Position numbers and translations under genes: made by a program
Shown here: piece by piece, positions 35,001 to 57,234 of the stretch
Layout: each line of letters opens with the position of its first letter
Position numbering within the stretch: the first letter of the stretch is position 1
The notes under the pieces: model-generated
The model's database searches: none
What the model was told of the DNA's origin: nothing
Seen by the model: only the letters and a program-made list of their open reading frames with translations
Source: Mesostigma viride
Taxonomy: Eukaryota; Streptophyta; Mesostigmatophyceae; Mesostigmatales; Mesostigmataceae
Length of the DNA stretch: 64,000 bases
Reading direction: 5' to 3'
Assembly (NCBI GenBank): GCA_009746045.1
Contig: RPFO01000276.1
Location: forward strand, 1,178,775-1,242,774

Positions 35001-38000
35001 CTCCTCGTAGTTTTCCTCCTCGCCGGGGTCCATCGAGGCATCCCGCAGCATGGCAGCGATGGCAGACTGCATGGTCTCGGTGGGTAGGGGCTCGACATAA
35101 AATACACGTCGCCTCAAGAATTTCTCGAGGTTGTCGAGCCGACATCCAGTTGGTAGCGCCAAGATGCGCTCCACCCAGCGACGGCCGCCCCCCAACAAGG
35201 CCCTCGCCCTGAGAGCGATGTCTTTTAGCGGGCCATCCATGGGGACCACACGCATTCGGTTCAGCCACTCCGCTTCCGGTGGCCTCACCGCCGCCACAGC
35301 CGGTGGGACCGCCGTGTCGGCCACTGCATCCTGAAAGACCTCCGCATCGGCCATTGGTAGGTTGTTTTACTGACGGCGTTATTACCTAGGCATATACTGC
35401 GTCACGAGTTTCGAGTCAAGAAAACGGGTAGGCTCACCGCCATCCCCCTCCCCCTTTATAGAAAAACCTCCCCAGCAAGGGGGAGGGGGGAGACCTGTGC
35501 CAGAAATATATATTTTCAATTTTTTTCTAAAATCTAGCGGCGAGTACCCTGACCCTAATGCACCATGTAGCACAAGATAATACGAGCGTTAGCTCACAAA
35601 GTGTGCGATGCGTGCATGTGCGATGTGTGCGTGTGAGATGTGTGTATGTGAGATGCGTGCGGTCCGGCCCTCACCTGAGCAGTGTGGCTTCGGCGTACGG
35701 GCGCATCACCTCCAAGTAGTTGACGGAGCCACCCAGGTGGGTCGTCAGCCCTGCATGCTCCCACAAGCAAGGGGCGGGGCATGCCGCACGCAGCGTGGCA
35801 GGGCATGCATCGCCGTGTCAAGGGATGGCGGACGAGCAGCCAGTGGTTGCTTGCGTGCAACCACAGATCCACTTCCAACGACCAAAAGAGGCTTTGCTGC
35901 CATCGCCTCGTCCGCCTAAATGCTAGCCCACAAGGGCGGTCAGGCTGGCGCGGCGCTGGCGCTGGCGTTGGTACAGAAACTGCAGTGGTACCGGCGCTGG
36001 CGCTGGCGCTGCGCCAGGTTTGCCCCTACCCTCCCCCCGTCACTTGTGCCACTGCTATTAAAGGTTCGTTTTCACAAATTCGTACAAACTAAGTCTTTCT
36101 ACCGCGCGCAGGCGGTACACCGCACACAGGCGGAACGAACCACCACCGGTCACGGCCGGCGCACCTCCTCCTCCTAGTCTTACGCGGCAAAGTCTATTCG
36201 GCCGCACCCCAGACTTCCGCAGTCCTGCTATAACGCAGATAGGGTGAGCAAAAGCTCGGATACAGCACAGCCTGTACTGGGTGCGCCCAAACCAGCATTG
36301 CTGTGGAATCAGTCCCGAGAGCTACACGCGCCACGAGACAACAGTTGGCCGGCATGACGCCAAGTTGTGACGCAGCCCTTTGCTACGCACGAGTTGCAGA
36401 AAATGTTATGCAATACATCACTTGGAACAACACCTTGACTGCATGTTTCCACAATGTGGTTATGGACCACAAGAAACTGCTTACGGATAACAAACATATG
36501 TCCGCTACGAGTGCCCCACAGGGGCATCCACAAGAATACACAACTAGTCATGCACTCAAGTCCCACATGCACATGGCACGGCGGTCATACCATAGTGCAT
36601 GGCTCGGACGATGGCTCACAAGAGCTGTTGGGTGGAGGCAGCCCAGTGCGCACCCTGGGGCACGTGGGCGACTCCTGAAGCCAGTCAAATGGGGTTGGTG
36701 GCAACATGGATACTCCTGATGACCTTGGCCAACCACTTAAAGCCACCTAGATGCACCACGGTGGCACCTTGCACCCCCATGCCTGCGATCACCGCCACCA
36801 CCATGCCCTTATGCCACCAACTGTCTCACCTCGCAGCAGGTTGAGCACGCGCATGAAGAAGACGATGGAACCAGGGAAGGCGTCCACCTGGCACGATGGC
36901 GGGCGAGTGGGGAGAGAAAGCGAGGAAGAAGGGAAGCAGGCAGGCACGCAGGCAGACGAGCAGGCAAGCCAGTGAACAAAGTGACCAAGCAAGGAAAGGA
37001 TGAGCCACGCGCTGACCCCGTGGGTGGTCGCCATCGAAGGCGCCATGATGGCAAACCGACCCTGTGCATCCAGCACCCACGTCCACACCATGGACCATGG
37101 GAACGGTCCACAGCACGCCCCACAGTGTACTTGCGCGCCCGGGTGGGATGGATTCTGCATATCCTGGCAACCTCAGTGCATATCCTTAGTGCATATCCTC
37201 AGTGCACATCCTCAGTGGGATGGGCGACCTCAAGCTCGGCTCGACCCATCCCACAAGACCAAGGCGGAGCTACACGTGGGCATGTTCTACCGCACAGCCC
37301 TCGACCCCTGTACCCCACGTGCCACGCACCGGGTTCCTCTGCAGCGACCGCTCGCGCATCTCCTTGAACTTCTTGCGCCGGCTCTTCATTGCCGCACGCT
37401 GCTCACAAAGGTGGGTTTTCCGGTGGGGAGTGGGCCGGGCACGCACGGTGCGCCAACAAGGTGTGCAGATAAAGCGGGCGGGTACCAACGCCAGCAACAG
37501 CCACACGCATGGGCACAGGGCGCATCCCACCCGGTTAGTCAAGCGGCAAAACAGAGCACCTCATGTGGCATGCAAAAAAGCGCGCATTTCTGCCATTCTA
37601 CCGAGCCATGGCAACTACAGGGGGATAGGGAGCTCTCCCAACCAGCGAGAGCGCCTGCATGCAAACGCCCAACACAACGTCGTGTCCATGACTGTCCCAA
37701 TCATGTACGTTTGAGGGCAAAGTGATTCTGTTGCAGCGCATATGCACCACTCATACTTCCGCCATGACCCACTTTTATGCATATCCACACCAGATACGCG
37801 TACCGGCATGGTTGCATTGAACCATGCAGGTACTCGCGTGAGTGGTACCAGGTGCCACAATTGATAGTTGTGGACACACAAGCATGTGCGGACATCATCC
37901 TATTATCAGGAAACAGCTTAGCTGGCTCCTTGTAGGTAAGGTAAACAAACTGAGCGTCCACCTGGACCAGCCAAACTACAGAAGACCGCCCCTCTTATAC

Positions 38001-41000
38001 AGTGCATGCGCATGCATCACTCATCCTGGGTTGTGACCCCCACCCCTTTCCCCCCTTCCCCTCCAGCCCCCCACCCCACCCCTCACCTGTGAGGCGTCCA
38101 TCGCAGTGCCTCGGAAGAAGAAGCGCACGACCTCCATTGACTCCTCAGGCATGTCCACGTTGAGCACGAGGCCCATCTCCACAAACGAGCTGAGCAGCGC
38201 GCCCAGGTCCATCTGGGCAACGGCAAGGGGATCGCACGTGCGAGCGACAGTGACAGCACGTGGGGCGACCAGGTGGGGCCATGATAGCAGCACACGACAC
38301 AACCAATGCACGAATGACATGGTGAAGGCACCGGGCTCAGGCAGAGCAATCACGCACGAGCAGGCAGGCATGATGCGGCGCACCACCGGGTGCACGGCCA
38401 GAAATGCAACGCAATGTCAAGCCAAAAGCAGTGAGAGGTGGGCATAAAGCCGTGAGGAGGCACCGCAATTAAGCGGCCAATGCGGGTAATGGCGCCACAT
38501 CCCACATGTTGTGATACTACTACAACATTACTATCCTTAATAATACAGCAGTGCAGTATTGTTCTGTACGACATACCTCTGCGGCGGCCAGCAGCATCTT
38601 AGCGAGCGCCTTCTGCACGTTCGGCTCCAGCTGCTTGGTCAGCCCGAAGTCAAGCAGCACCACCGTTGCCTTGGTCTTCTGCGCCACGATGCCTGAGGAG
38701 GTGGAGCGGGGGAGGGCTCCGTTGGGCGTGCCACGGGTCGGTTCGGCGGGGGACGCGCAGGGTTCGCCGGGGCACACGAGGAAGTTGCCTGCAAGGGGGG
38801 CGACAGGGGGGACAGGGGGGGGCGGGAGAAGGGGTGGAGCGAAAGGTGTAAACAAGCCGGATGTGGTTCCTGAAAGCCATGCTTGTACCCGGCGAGATGC
38901 AAGCAGCCATGGAAGAAAAGAAGGGGCCTGCCCCCCCCCCGCCATGTTTCCCTACACGCAGGTTTCCCACCAGGGTGTCAACGCACTCTACTCGCCCTGG
39001 CAGCGTGCGTTCCTTGCAAGGGCGTGCATGTACATCGCTTACCTGTGGCGGCACAAACACCTGCGTACCTGGGTGCGGGTCTGCACCGATTCCTGCAAGT
39101 TTCTTACTGGTGCGCGGGAGCACAAACACCTACCCGGGTGTGGGTCCGCGTTGAAGAAGCCGTCCACGAATATCTGGTGCGCGTACGCGCGCGTGACCGC
39201 CTCCACCACATCCTGGAAGTCCACCCCCGCGTTGGCCAGCGCCTCCACGTCGTTCAACCGCAGGCCCTCCATGAACGACATGATGATCACGCGCCGACGC
39301 GCCTGGGGGTGGTTCATGGGGGTGCCGATGGGGATGGGGGGATGGGGGGATGGGGGGATAGGGGGAAGACATGCCGGCACGTTGAGGTTGATGGCTGGAT
39401 GTTCGCGATCGGTGGCGCAGGGGCAACACGTAGGTTCACACATGCGGAATGGCAGCGACCAATACACGACCAAGAGAGACAAGCCAGCAGCCATCTTGAT
39501 GCTGGCTGGCCAGCAAGAGCAAGCCAGAGCAAGCCAGCCAGCCCGCCAGCCAGCCGCAAGGCCGCAAACCATGCACGACTTAGCCGCTCGTGTGTGTGCA
39601 GGCGGTGGTAGGGTACCTCACCTGCAGCACGGTGGGGAGGGCCACGTCGACAGTGGCCGCCATCTCCCCTTTCTTGAGGTTGGCTGCGACGCGCTTGGTG
39701 TTCTCTGCACGCACACGCGCGGCAGGGGGGGAAGCAAGGCAGGGGGGCAAGGGCACGCAGGCAGGAGAGGGCCGATATGGATGGGTGGTGCAAGTGGTGA
39801 CATGCTTCCAGCACAGGACGCCAGCATGCGGACGCCAGCAGCACGGGGGCATGCAAGGGAAAGTAGCCTGAATGACCGAGGCAAGCCACTCTGCATACAC
39901 ACACAGGGTCTGCGTAGACCAACCCACCACCCCGGGGGTATCCTCCCAAGCACACCACTGCCCTGCTCCAAGCACCAACCATCGCAGGCGATAGGGAATT
40001 GCCAGCCCAACCCTGGGTCCAGAGCTGGCGTCGCGCCACCTGGCGAGAGGAGCCGCACAGGCCAGCTCCCCCGGGTGTCCTTCCTGGTTGGCTTGCCCAC
40101 GTCTCCTTCACAAGCAACTATCCACGTAGTGACCACAGCGCAAGTGCCGCTATGACACCATCAATGTCACCGCCCATTCTATCGTCGCAATTCGAGGCCT
40201 TGCAACACAGGGCGAGCTCCTTACTGCCACTTCTTGACAGGGGATAATATTTTCAAGCAATTACCCACGGCAGCTACCACGCACCGGCCTCGCAGCAGAA
40301 GTCCAGCTCCTTGGGCACCTCGCTGCACCACTCGTTCACGATCGGCTGGAAATCAAAGTCGGGCTCAAAGTACGCCAGCAGTGCCATGATGGTGCGCAGG
40401 TTGGCCAGGTCCTGCACGGGGGGTGGTTGGGTGGGGGGAAAGAGGGACCACAAGGGGGGACGAATGGAGGGACTCTCAGGGGCAGAAGAAGCCAAGGGTG
40501 GATGGCAGCAAAGGGGGGACACAGGATTCAACAACATGGCATCCCGAATGGTAGACATGGCACAAACATCCCACCATGCATTCCTGCAAGCATGGACCCT
40601 GTGCCACACGCATCATGTCACAGGCTGCTCTTGCTTTGTGCGTGGGCCGTGCTTTCGATGTGCTACAGCTGGCTCCGCGGTTTGCCAAAGAGCTCAGCCT
40701 GGCAGCCACCCGCCCTCGCGCCCGCAGTGCATAAGGCAGGTGGCTCCTCGGCAAGCTCCTGGACGTGCCCCATGACAGAGCGCCCCGCGCCCCTTGTGCT
40801 GCCACCAAAAAGGGACAGCCGTGAGGGCCATACAGCGCTGTGGGCCATAATGTGGGCAGCACGGTGGGCAACAACTTGGGAACATATGTCCCCAGGGCGC
40901 GCCGCCTCGCCTGCATGACAGTCCTGGGGGCATGTGTCCGGCCAGCCATCCCCTCACCTGCATGACGCGCTCCTTGACCCCCTTGTGCTGAACCTTGACC

Positions 41001-44000
41001 ACCACCGTGGTGCTCTTACTGCCCACCGCCAGCCACGCCTTGTGCACCTGGGCAATCTGTCGGCCGTCACACAAGGGACAGGGGGAGCAAGCCAGGGGGG
41101 TACGGGTGGGGGGCAATGAGGGCAGGGGGGGAACGAGGGCATGAGGCAATGAGGGCGGCCACAAGTCAACGGCGCACCAGCAGAAGGGGTCCATGGGGGA
41201 GGGCCATGGTTGGAGACGTGGGTTGTCATCAAGGCCCTGAACCCACATGCATCTTTGCTCACCACGCCAAACAAGACATGCTCTCCTCAAGCATGGCCCT
41301 GCCACCGCGTCCAAGAGGTGGGAGCCGGCACGCACATGCACATGGGGGGCCCACACCCCGGCGCCATTTGCAAGCACCACGCACAAACATGCGTGCCAAA
41401 GAACATCAGGGATGTCCCTGAGTGGAGTTTCCAGGCAGGGCAAGCTGTGACTCAGCGACTTATTCACATGCAAGGCCAGATTCAACCAGGCAAGCATGCC
41501 AGATAAATGAGAAGACTAGCTGGGATGGGCGAAGCATAAAAGGAATAGAGTGGGCCTGCCAAGCATCGTGACATTATCTTGCAGCATAAACGTGATGTGG
41601 CCATTACTGCCACATGCAGAGCCACCAAAGGGCATTCGGGCACGGGACCGTCTCACCGTTGTCCCCAGCAGCGCACACTCATGACGTATTCGCAGAAGGG
41701 AGGAGTGGCCATGCACAGCCATGAGATGGGAAGCCGTGAGATGGCGGGCGTGGCAAGAAGCTGGATGGGTCACATGCCCAGTAGCGGCTAGCATTCCTCA
41801 CCGATGCGGTGGCCAGCGGCGCCTTGTCAAAGTAGTCAAACATTTCCGACATCGGCCGCCCAAACTCCTCCTCCACGATTTGCTGCACCTGCACCAGGCA
41901 GACGCGGGCAATCACACATTGCGCCCACCGTCCACCTTCAGTAAGACGAGGGGCAGCTAGGCATGCACCACTGCGGGTGGTTATTACCCGGGGGCGAACA
42001 AGCAGTTGCCTACCAGCACACGTACGAAAAGGAATGCATATTGTGATGGCACAATGAATGTCAACGCAAGCACACAAAAACCATATCCCTGCCTGCCTAC
42101 CATCACTCCCCGCTCTGATACTGTGTTAGCCAGTGCTACTAACGGCATCACGACAAGCACAACAGACTGCACGCAAGCACACCAGCGGACATGTCCGCCA
42201 AACATGAGCCGATACCCCGCACGGCGCTGGAGCGGGCACCAGCAACACCGCACACACAGGCTGCTCCATGCTGGGAGCTGTCATGTGCCACATAGCCCGC
42301 TCCCGCTGCCCCTTCCCCCATCGGCTAAATCCCCCCTTTCCCCCTTTCCTCCTTTCCCCAACCTGCTGACCCATACTGCCTCCCCGTGCCCACATCGCCA
42401 CCAGGCCATCGCGTACACCACGGCCCATGCACCCACCCACGGTGCGTGCCCACCCGCTGCCCATGGACCCTGCCCATCAGCCTTGGACTCAACCCCCCTC
42501 ATGCCCCCTTCCCTCCACGGCCCCACCCGCATTCTCTCATGCCCCCACCTGCCCCCATGCCCCAACAAGGCCCCATTCCCTTTTACCTGTTCGAATGGGC
42601 GCGGAGGCAGCGTGTCCTGCAGCTGCTTGAGGTGGTAGATGTAGTTGGATGGCATCACGTCCGCGCGCGTGCTCATGTACTGCCCCGCCTTGACCTGCAC
42701 ACGAGCACGCAGCAGGGGAGAGGGGTTGTTAAACAGGGTGCGATGGGGTGGTGGGGGGAGGGTGTGAGAGTGTGCAGCGTGAGGGCCAGGGGGAGGGGGG
42801 GACACGTGCGGCTTGGGGCCAGTGGACAAGAGAACGGATGCGCAGAGGTGTAGGGATGGGGATGGGGATGGGCATGGGGATGGGGATGGGGATGGGGATG
42901 GGGATGGGGATGGGGATGGGGATGGGGATGGGGATGGGGATGGGGATGGGGATGGGGATGGGGATGGGGATGGGGATGGGGATGGGGATGGGGATGGGGA
43001 TGGGGATGGGGATGGGGATGGGGATGGGGATGGGGATGGGGATGGGGATGGGGATGGGATGGGGATGGGGATGGGGATGGGGATGGGGATGGGATGGGGA
43101 TGGGGATGGGGATGGGGATGGGGATGGGATGGGGATGGGATGATGGGATGGGGATGGGGATGGGGATGGGGATGGGGATGGGGATGGGGATGGGGATGGG
43201 GATGGGGATGGGGATGGGGATGGGGATGGGGATGGGGATGGGGATGGGGATGGGGATGGGATGGGGATGGGGATGGGGATGGGGATGGGGATGGGGATGG
43301 GGATGGGGATGGGGATGGGGATGGGGATGGGGATGGGGATGGGGATGGGGATGGGGATGGGGATGGGGATGGGGATGGGGATGGGGATGGGGATGGGGAT
43401 GGGGATGGGGATGGGGATGGGGATGGGGATGGGGATGGGGATGGGGATGGGGATGGGATGGGGATGGGGATGGGGATGGGGATGGGGATGGGGATGGGGA
43501 TGGGGATGGGGATGGGGATGGGGATGGGGATGGGGATGGGGATGGGGATGGGATGGGGATGGGGATGGGGATGGGGATGGGGATGGGGATGGGGATGGGG
43601 ATGGGGATGGGGATGGGGATGGGGATGGGGATGGGGATGGGGATGGGGATGGGGATGGGGATGGGGATGGGGATGGGGATGGGGATGGGATGGGGATGGG
43701 GATGGGATGGGATGGGGGGATGGGGATGGGGATGGGGATGGGGATGGGATGGGGATGGGGATGGGGATGGGGATGGGGATGGGGATGGGGATGGGGATGG
43801 GGATGGGGATGGGGATGGGGATGGGGATGGGGATGGGGATGGGGATGGGATGGGGATGGGGATGGGGATGGGGATGGGGATGGGGATGGGGATGGGGATG
43901 GGGATGGGGATGGGGATGGGGATGGGGATGGGGATGGGGATGGGGATGGGGATGGGGATGGGGATGGGGATGGGGATGGGGATGGGGATGGGGATGGGGA

Positions 44001-45116
44001 TGGGGATGGGGATGGGATGGGGATGGGGATGGGGATGGGGATGGGGATGGGATGGGGATGGGGATGGGGATGGGGATGGGGATGGGGATGGGGATGGGGA
44101 TGGGGATGGGGATGGGGATGGGGATGGGGATGGGGATGGGGATGGGGATGGGGATGGGAATGGGGATGAGGATGGGGATGGTGCCTTGGGTCATGCGGTG
44201 GCTCTCATCCTCGGCCCACCAAGGACACCGCGCATGCTGATGCGGTGATGTATTGACGGGGGTGCAAGGTGATATCTTCGTGGAGTGCATGATGCAGGAC
44301 CTGACAAATATTATATAACTAACATAAATTCGAGGCTTTCCAAGCATCAAATCATGTTCTGACACTCTGCATATTTTCTCACTGGTCGCAAGAGCGTCCG
44401 CACAAGTCTCCCCAACTCTGTGACTGCTACCACCCTCGCCAGCCAGCCGCATGGGCAGGATGTTTGACCACGAAAGGATAGGCAAGAAATGCTCCCGGTT
44501 GGTGTTCATGTTATGGGAAGAGACATGCAGGTGTTTCATTTGCATAAGACGCACCCAGAGACCCTCCAAGTCGACCAGGGCCTTGTAAATGCGGATGGCA
44601 TTCTTTTCGTGAACACGGTCCCACATCCAATCTCTTTCGTCTTCATCCTTGATCCGCTTGGTCCTAATCTGGGCAATCTGTTGTAGGGGCAAGAATTCCG
44701 GCAAACGACAACCAAACAATTCGTGGCGGGCGGTGACCGGACGACGTTGAAAGGCCCGTGCAGCAATAAATACAAGGCTCCCAGCTATTATAGTACATTC
44801 CCAAGAATGCATCAAATCCCCCTAAGGACAAACAATTCGAAGGAAATACTGTGTGACAAAAAAAATGTACCTTGTAACTAAGGAACACCCCAGCCGATAC
44901 CCGGAAGACGACGAACCTCCGTAATAGTAACGATCCAGGACAATAGCTCGTCGTCACATGATAAAGACAAAAGAAAAGAAGGGATACCAGGCCTACCGCC
45001 GAATAAAACCCGACAGCGAGGCAAAGTTGTACGAAAAGATAGCCAATCCAAGAGACGCTGGCGACAATGCCTAAAAGAAACAAAGAAAAACGGGCTGTTC
45101 TTCCAAGTATCGCCAT
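26050..45116 (-). CDS. ABC1/AarF-type kinase fused to serine beta-lactamase-like domain
   Basis: Twenty GT-AG exons join in frame on the minus strand: 45116-44871, 44677-44555, 42694-42587, 41888-41802, 41056-40958, 40411-40285, 39704-39622, 39302-39134, 38788-38577, 38212-38087, 37398-37330, 36887-36830, 35750-35675, 32009-31868, 31599-31413, 31110-31070, 30031-29837, 28520-28427, 27779-27714, 27110-26050 (stop TAG), giving about 1122 aa. The N-terminus is hydrophobic (residues 10-50). The kinase shows KAGQ at 125-128, an Ala-rich ATASIAQVH loop (186-193), Lys209, ADPHPGN (Asp344) and DFG (Asp394). The lactamase part has SVSK (Ser611/Lys614), a YHA where class C enzymes have YxN (702), and HGG at 1050. 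The same fusion exists in land plants, where it is poorly characterised; ABC1 proteins generally act in quinone and lipid metabolism. A longer exon 2 starting at 44821 is also in frame (1170 aa). The exact first exon is less certain than the rest. Confidence 0.93.
29439..29671. mobile_element. MITE with 24-bp inverted repeats at a TA site
   Basis: cagtcattcacacctcaagt plus tggg at 29439-29462 pairs with the segment ending gcgtgaatgactg at 29671, with two mismatches. TA lies directly outside each end (29437-29438, 29672-29673). It sits in an intron of the kinase/beta-lactamase gene. The TA duplication and CAGT ends fit a Tc1/mariner-related MITE. Confidence 0.75.
31020..31096 (-). repeat. Tandem duplication of an exon end and splice donor
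   Basis: The segment covering the end of exon 16 and its donor (ccgtctcttaccgtgatg...cttgccatgcgcccc) is repeated immediately downstream, creating a second potential GT donor near 31033. Confidence 0.7.
32224..32640 (+). repeat. Minisatellite, tgcgtgtgcgatg-type units
   Basis: Twelve- to fourteen-bp units, with gcgatg/gcaatg variants and an occasional tagggtgggatg spacer. The same motif reappears at 35606-35660 on the other side of the DIRS-like insertion. Confidence 0.9.
32876..33798 (-). pseudogene. DIRS-like tyrosine recombinase, one frameshift
   Basis: The N-terminal catalytic box reads [15 protein letters not shown] (about 33390-33346), with the first catalytic Arg. After a one-base shift near 33215 the frame at 33208-32876 carries [11 protein letters not shown] (about 33090), the H-x-x-R box, and RRSRW...SVQRYVG with the likely nucleophile Tyr near 33000. 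These are the conserved residues of DIRS/phage-type tyrosine recombinases, which would integrate a circular cDNA. The shift disables the copy as read. Confidence 0.82.
33799..33822 (-). other. 2A-like ribosome-skipping motif in the DIRS-like polyprotein
   Basis: The codons read DVEANPGP, an exact match to the 2A consensus D-(V/I)-E-x-N-P-G-P, preceded by LTSDG. It lies between the end of RNase H and the tyrosine recombinase in one continuous frame, so translation would be expected to separate the two proteins between the last Gly and Pro. Activity is inferred, not shown. Confidence 0.75.
33826..34930 (-). pseudogene. DIRS-like RT fragment and RNase H
   Basis: The frame reads [12 protein letters not shown] (about 34870), the palm-domain DD motif of RT, then the thumb-side segment to 34609. 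Most of the RT N-terminal to this motif is missing. After an in-frame TAG at 34606-34608 the same frame continues into RNase H: VVVTDAST (about 34370), [11 protein letters not shown] (about 34115), a second in-frame TAG at 34099-34101, then RMVDSRAVL and the terminal SNPADGPSR. The two TAGs and the RT deletion make it non-functional as read. Family assignment rests on RNase H followed by a tyrosine recombinase. Confidence 0.8.
34900..35354 (-). pseudogene. DIRS-like gag/leader region
   Basis: A frame opens at ATG 35354 and reads about 150 residues, Ala/Arg-rich and then acidic, before the frame is lost near 34900. Its position before the RT suggests the N-terminal, gag-like part of the element. 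No conserved motif was recognised. Confidence 0.5.
42855..44170 (+). repeat. (GGGGAT)n tract, about 1.3 kb, in intron 2
   Basis: About 215 hexamer units ggggat with scattered 5-bp units (gggat) and one tgatgggatg break near 43140. It lies wholly within intron 2 (44554-42695) of the minus-strand gene, so the transcript carries CCCCAU and the plus strand is G-rich with G-quadruplex potential. Enormous ORFs here are artefacts. Confidence 0.98.
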
Positions 45117-45963
45117 TTTCAGTGTCCCAATTGCAACTCACTGCTAAGATAGGTGCGCAAATTATTCTTTCGCTACCTGCCTTTAACACTGGCCCTTAAA
45201 TGCAAGTGGTGAAAACCATTTTCTTCGCAGAAAATGGCTTTCGTCCGTGGTCAGCACCAGGAATAATGGTTGGCTCATTTTTGATGTGGAGAAGACCCCA
45301 AGAGCTAGGAAAAGTATCCACGTGCCTCCACGTGCATTTTCCTGTGCCAGCTCGGTGACGTCCGCTAGCCAAAGCGGGGTTGCGCCACCAAAGATTCCGT
45401 GTGACACCCTGGCATCAGGCAAGGCGTTCAACACGGCAGCAGAGCGACTCTCACCTACGTCTGCCACCTGTCATGCGCGGTAAAGTGCCACTGTGCCAGT
45501 GATGTTCGGCCTTGTCCAGTACAGTACCTTATAAGTACTGTGCACATCATCGTTTGTCAGCTGAGTCACAATAATTATTGGCAATTAGCAGGTGGGCGGC
45601 CTACGGTGACATATGGCTGATTGACCTGGGCAGACTCGCGGGCTGTGAGCGAGGATTAGCCTTTTCCCCAAGATTGGATTCGCATGCGGACGATCTCGGC
45701 TGGTGATTATCGCCGGGGTTGAATTGCTGAGCGACCAGCTAGCAGTCATCTAAGGTTTGGGAGTTAGGTTGTCTTCGTGCAGCCCATGGAAGCCTATTTC
45801 CACGGCGCCTCCTTTTAGCAGTAGCCCGGGTTAACCAGTCCACAATATCGAGGGCACGTCGTCGGGCAGAAGTAAATCTGCACGTGGCTGATGCGGCTTA
45901 CCTCTTGAGCGCCCAGCAATTTATTGCGAGCGAATTGCAGTCGTAAATTGGTAGAAGCGAACA
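45117..45963. promoter_or_regulatory. Divergent intergenic region between the two host genes
   Basis: 847 bp separate the ATGs of the minus-strand kinase gene and the plus-strand TMEM104-like gene, so both promoters should lie here. A perfect palindrome, cagtaccttataagtactg with TATAA at its centre, sits at 45522-45540. Promoter elements were not otherwise identified. Confidence 0.55.
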
Positions 45964-56407
<10,444 letters not shown>

Positions 56408-56674
56408 GTGGGTTAGCGCTGGTTCATGCTGCCATGTGCGCATTCGCATGGGTGGATGCCATGCGGGATAAGTTAACGCGTAAAGGATTTACGTTAGATG
56501 GATAGCGATTGTTACGCTCTTTCCAACGGCACCTTGAACGCCTCATTTGGTTACGGGGCGTAAAAGTTATGACGTTTCCTAGGTTGTGCCGACAGTGCCG
56601 CGCGCCAATGTGGGTGCGTACGGGCACAGGATGTACAAGTGTCACTTTGATAGTCCGTAGGACGTTGACAGGAC

Positions 56675-56998
56675 TTGTACAGGACTTGATGCTCAATCGA
56701 TAGGTAAGCGCGCCAGAGCGCGCCAGGACCTATGAGACAATTGATGCTGAGTGCAGTACGGATAGGTCCACGGGACTAGTCGTATGGACATTTGCTAGAT
56801 ATGCGCGCCAAAGGCATGCCAGAGTCTACGTAATCACAGCGTTTTTTCTAGCAAAATGCGCGAAAAACAAACCCATTCTACGTGGGACCGCCCCATAGGG
56901 CGGGTGATATTTGTTTGCAATAAAAGCTTTGGTTTTGTACCTGGACTGGCTTCCTCCTATAGCTACATTTTACCTATTGTGCCAGCAAGTTAGCAAGC
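56675..56998 (+). repeat. LTR-like sequence, left copy
   Basis: 56675-56842 matches the reverse complement of 63834-64000, and 56895-56998 matches the reverse complement of 62582-62729. It ends ...gttagcaagca just before the ATG at 57002. The LTR may begin further left; tgttacgctc at 56509 is a possible start. Confidence 0.7.
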
Positions 56999-57001
56999 AC
57001 T

Positions 57002-57234
57002 ATGGCTGACGGCAGGCGCAGCAACAAGGGTGCTGCTAGTGCGGGAGGTAGTGCTAACACGCATACCGGGGATGTGGTGGTGGATAATGTACATAATAAT
57101 AATATCCAACATGTTCCTCGTTATGATTTGACTACCCAGGGTCTTTTGACAGTTAATCAATTGCAGCCAATCACCTCAGACTCAAAGCCCAAACAGGCTG
57201 AAGAGTTTGTGGAGGGCTTGGAGGGCTTCCCTAG
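57002..57234 (+). CDS. Retroelement gag, N-terminal part
   Basis: ATG 57002 lies directly after the LTR-like sequence. The frame is polar and ends artificially two codons into the inserted element at 57235. Removing the insert with one CTAG joins codon 57233-57234 plus 60697 and keeps the frame open into the next part, so this is the first exon-like piece of one gag gene split by a transposon. Confidence 0.75.

Larger units (their letters stand above)
32641..35600 (-). mobile_element. Defective DIRS-like retrotransposon
   Basis: The insert lies between two parts of one minisatellite in intron 13 of the kinase/beta-lactamase gene. Read on the minus strand it encodes, in order, a gag-like leader, an RT fragment, RNase H, a 2A-like motif and a tyrosine recombinase, which is the DIRS gene set. 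No LTRs are present, as expected. Clear terminal repeats were not resolved. Confidence 0.82.

Noticed and set aside
42281-44815. An 844-aa minus-strand frame and several Gly/Asp/Met-rich plus-strand frames
   Set aside because: They are translations of the (GGGGAT)n tract in intron 2; only 44677-44555 and 42694-42587 are exons.
44678-44821. Longer exon 2 of the kinase gene starting at 44821
   Set aside because: It is in frame, but the acceptor at 44678 (ctacaacag) gives continuity with the plant family without a 48-residue insertion, so the shorter exon is preferred.
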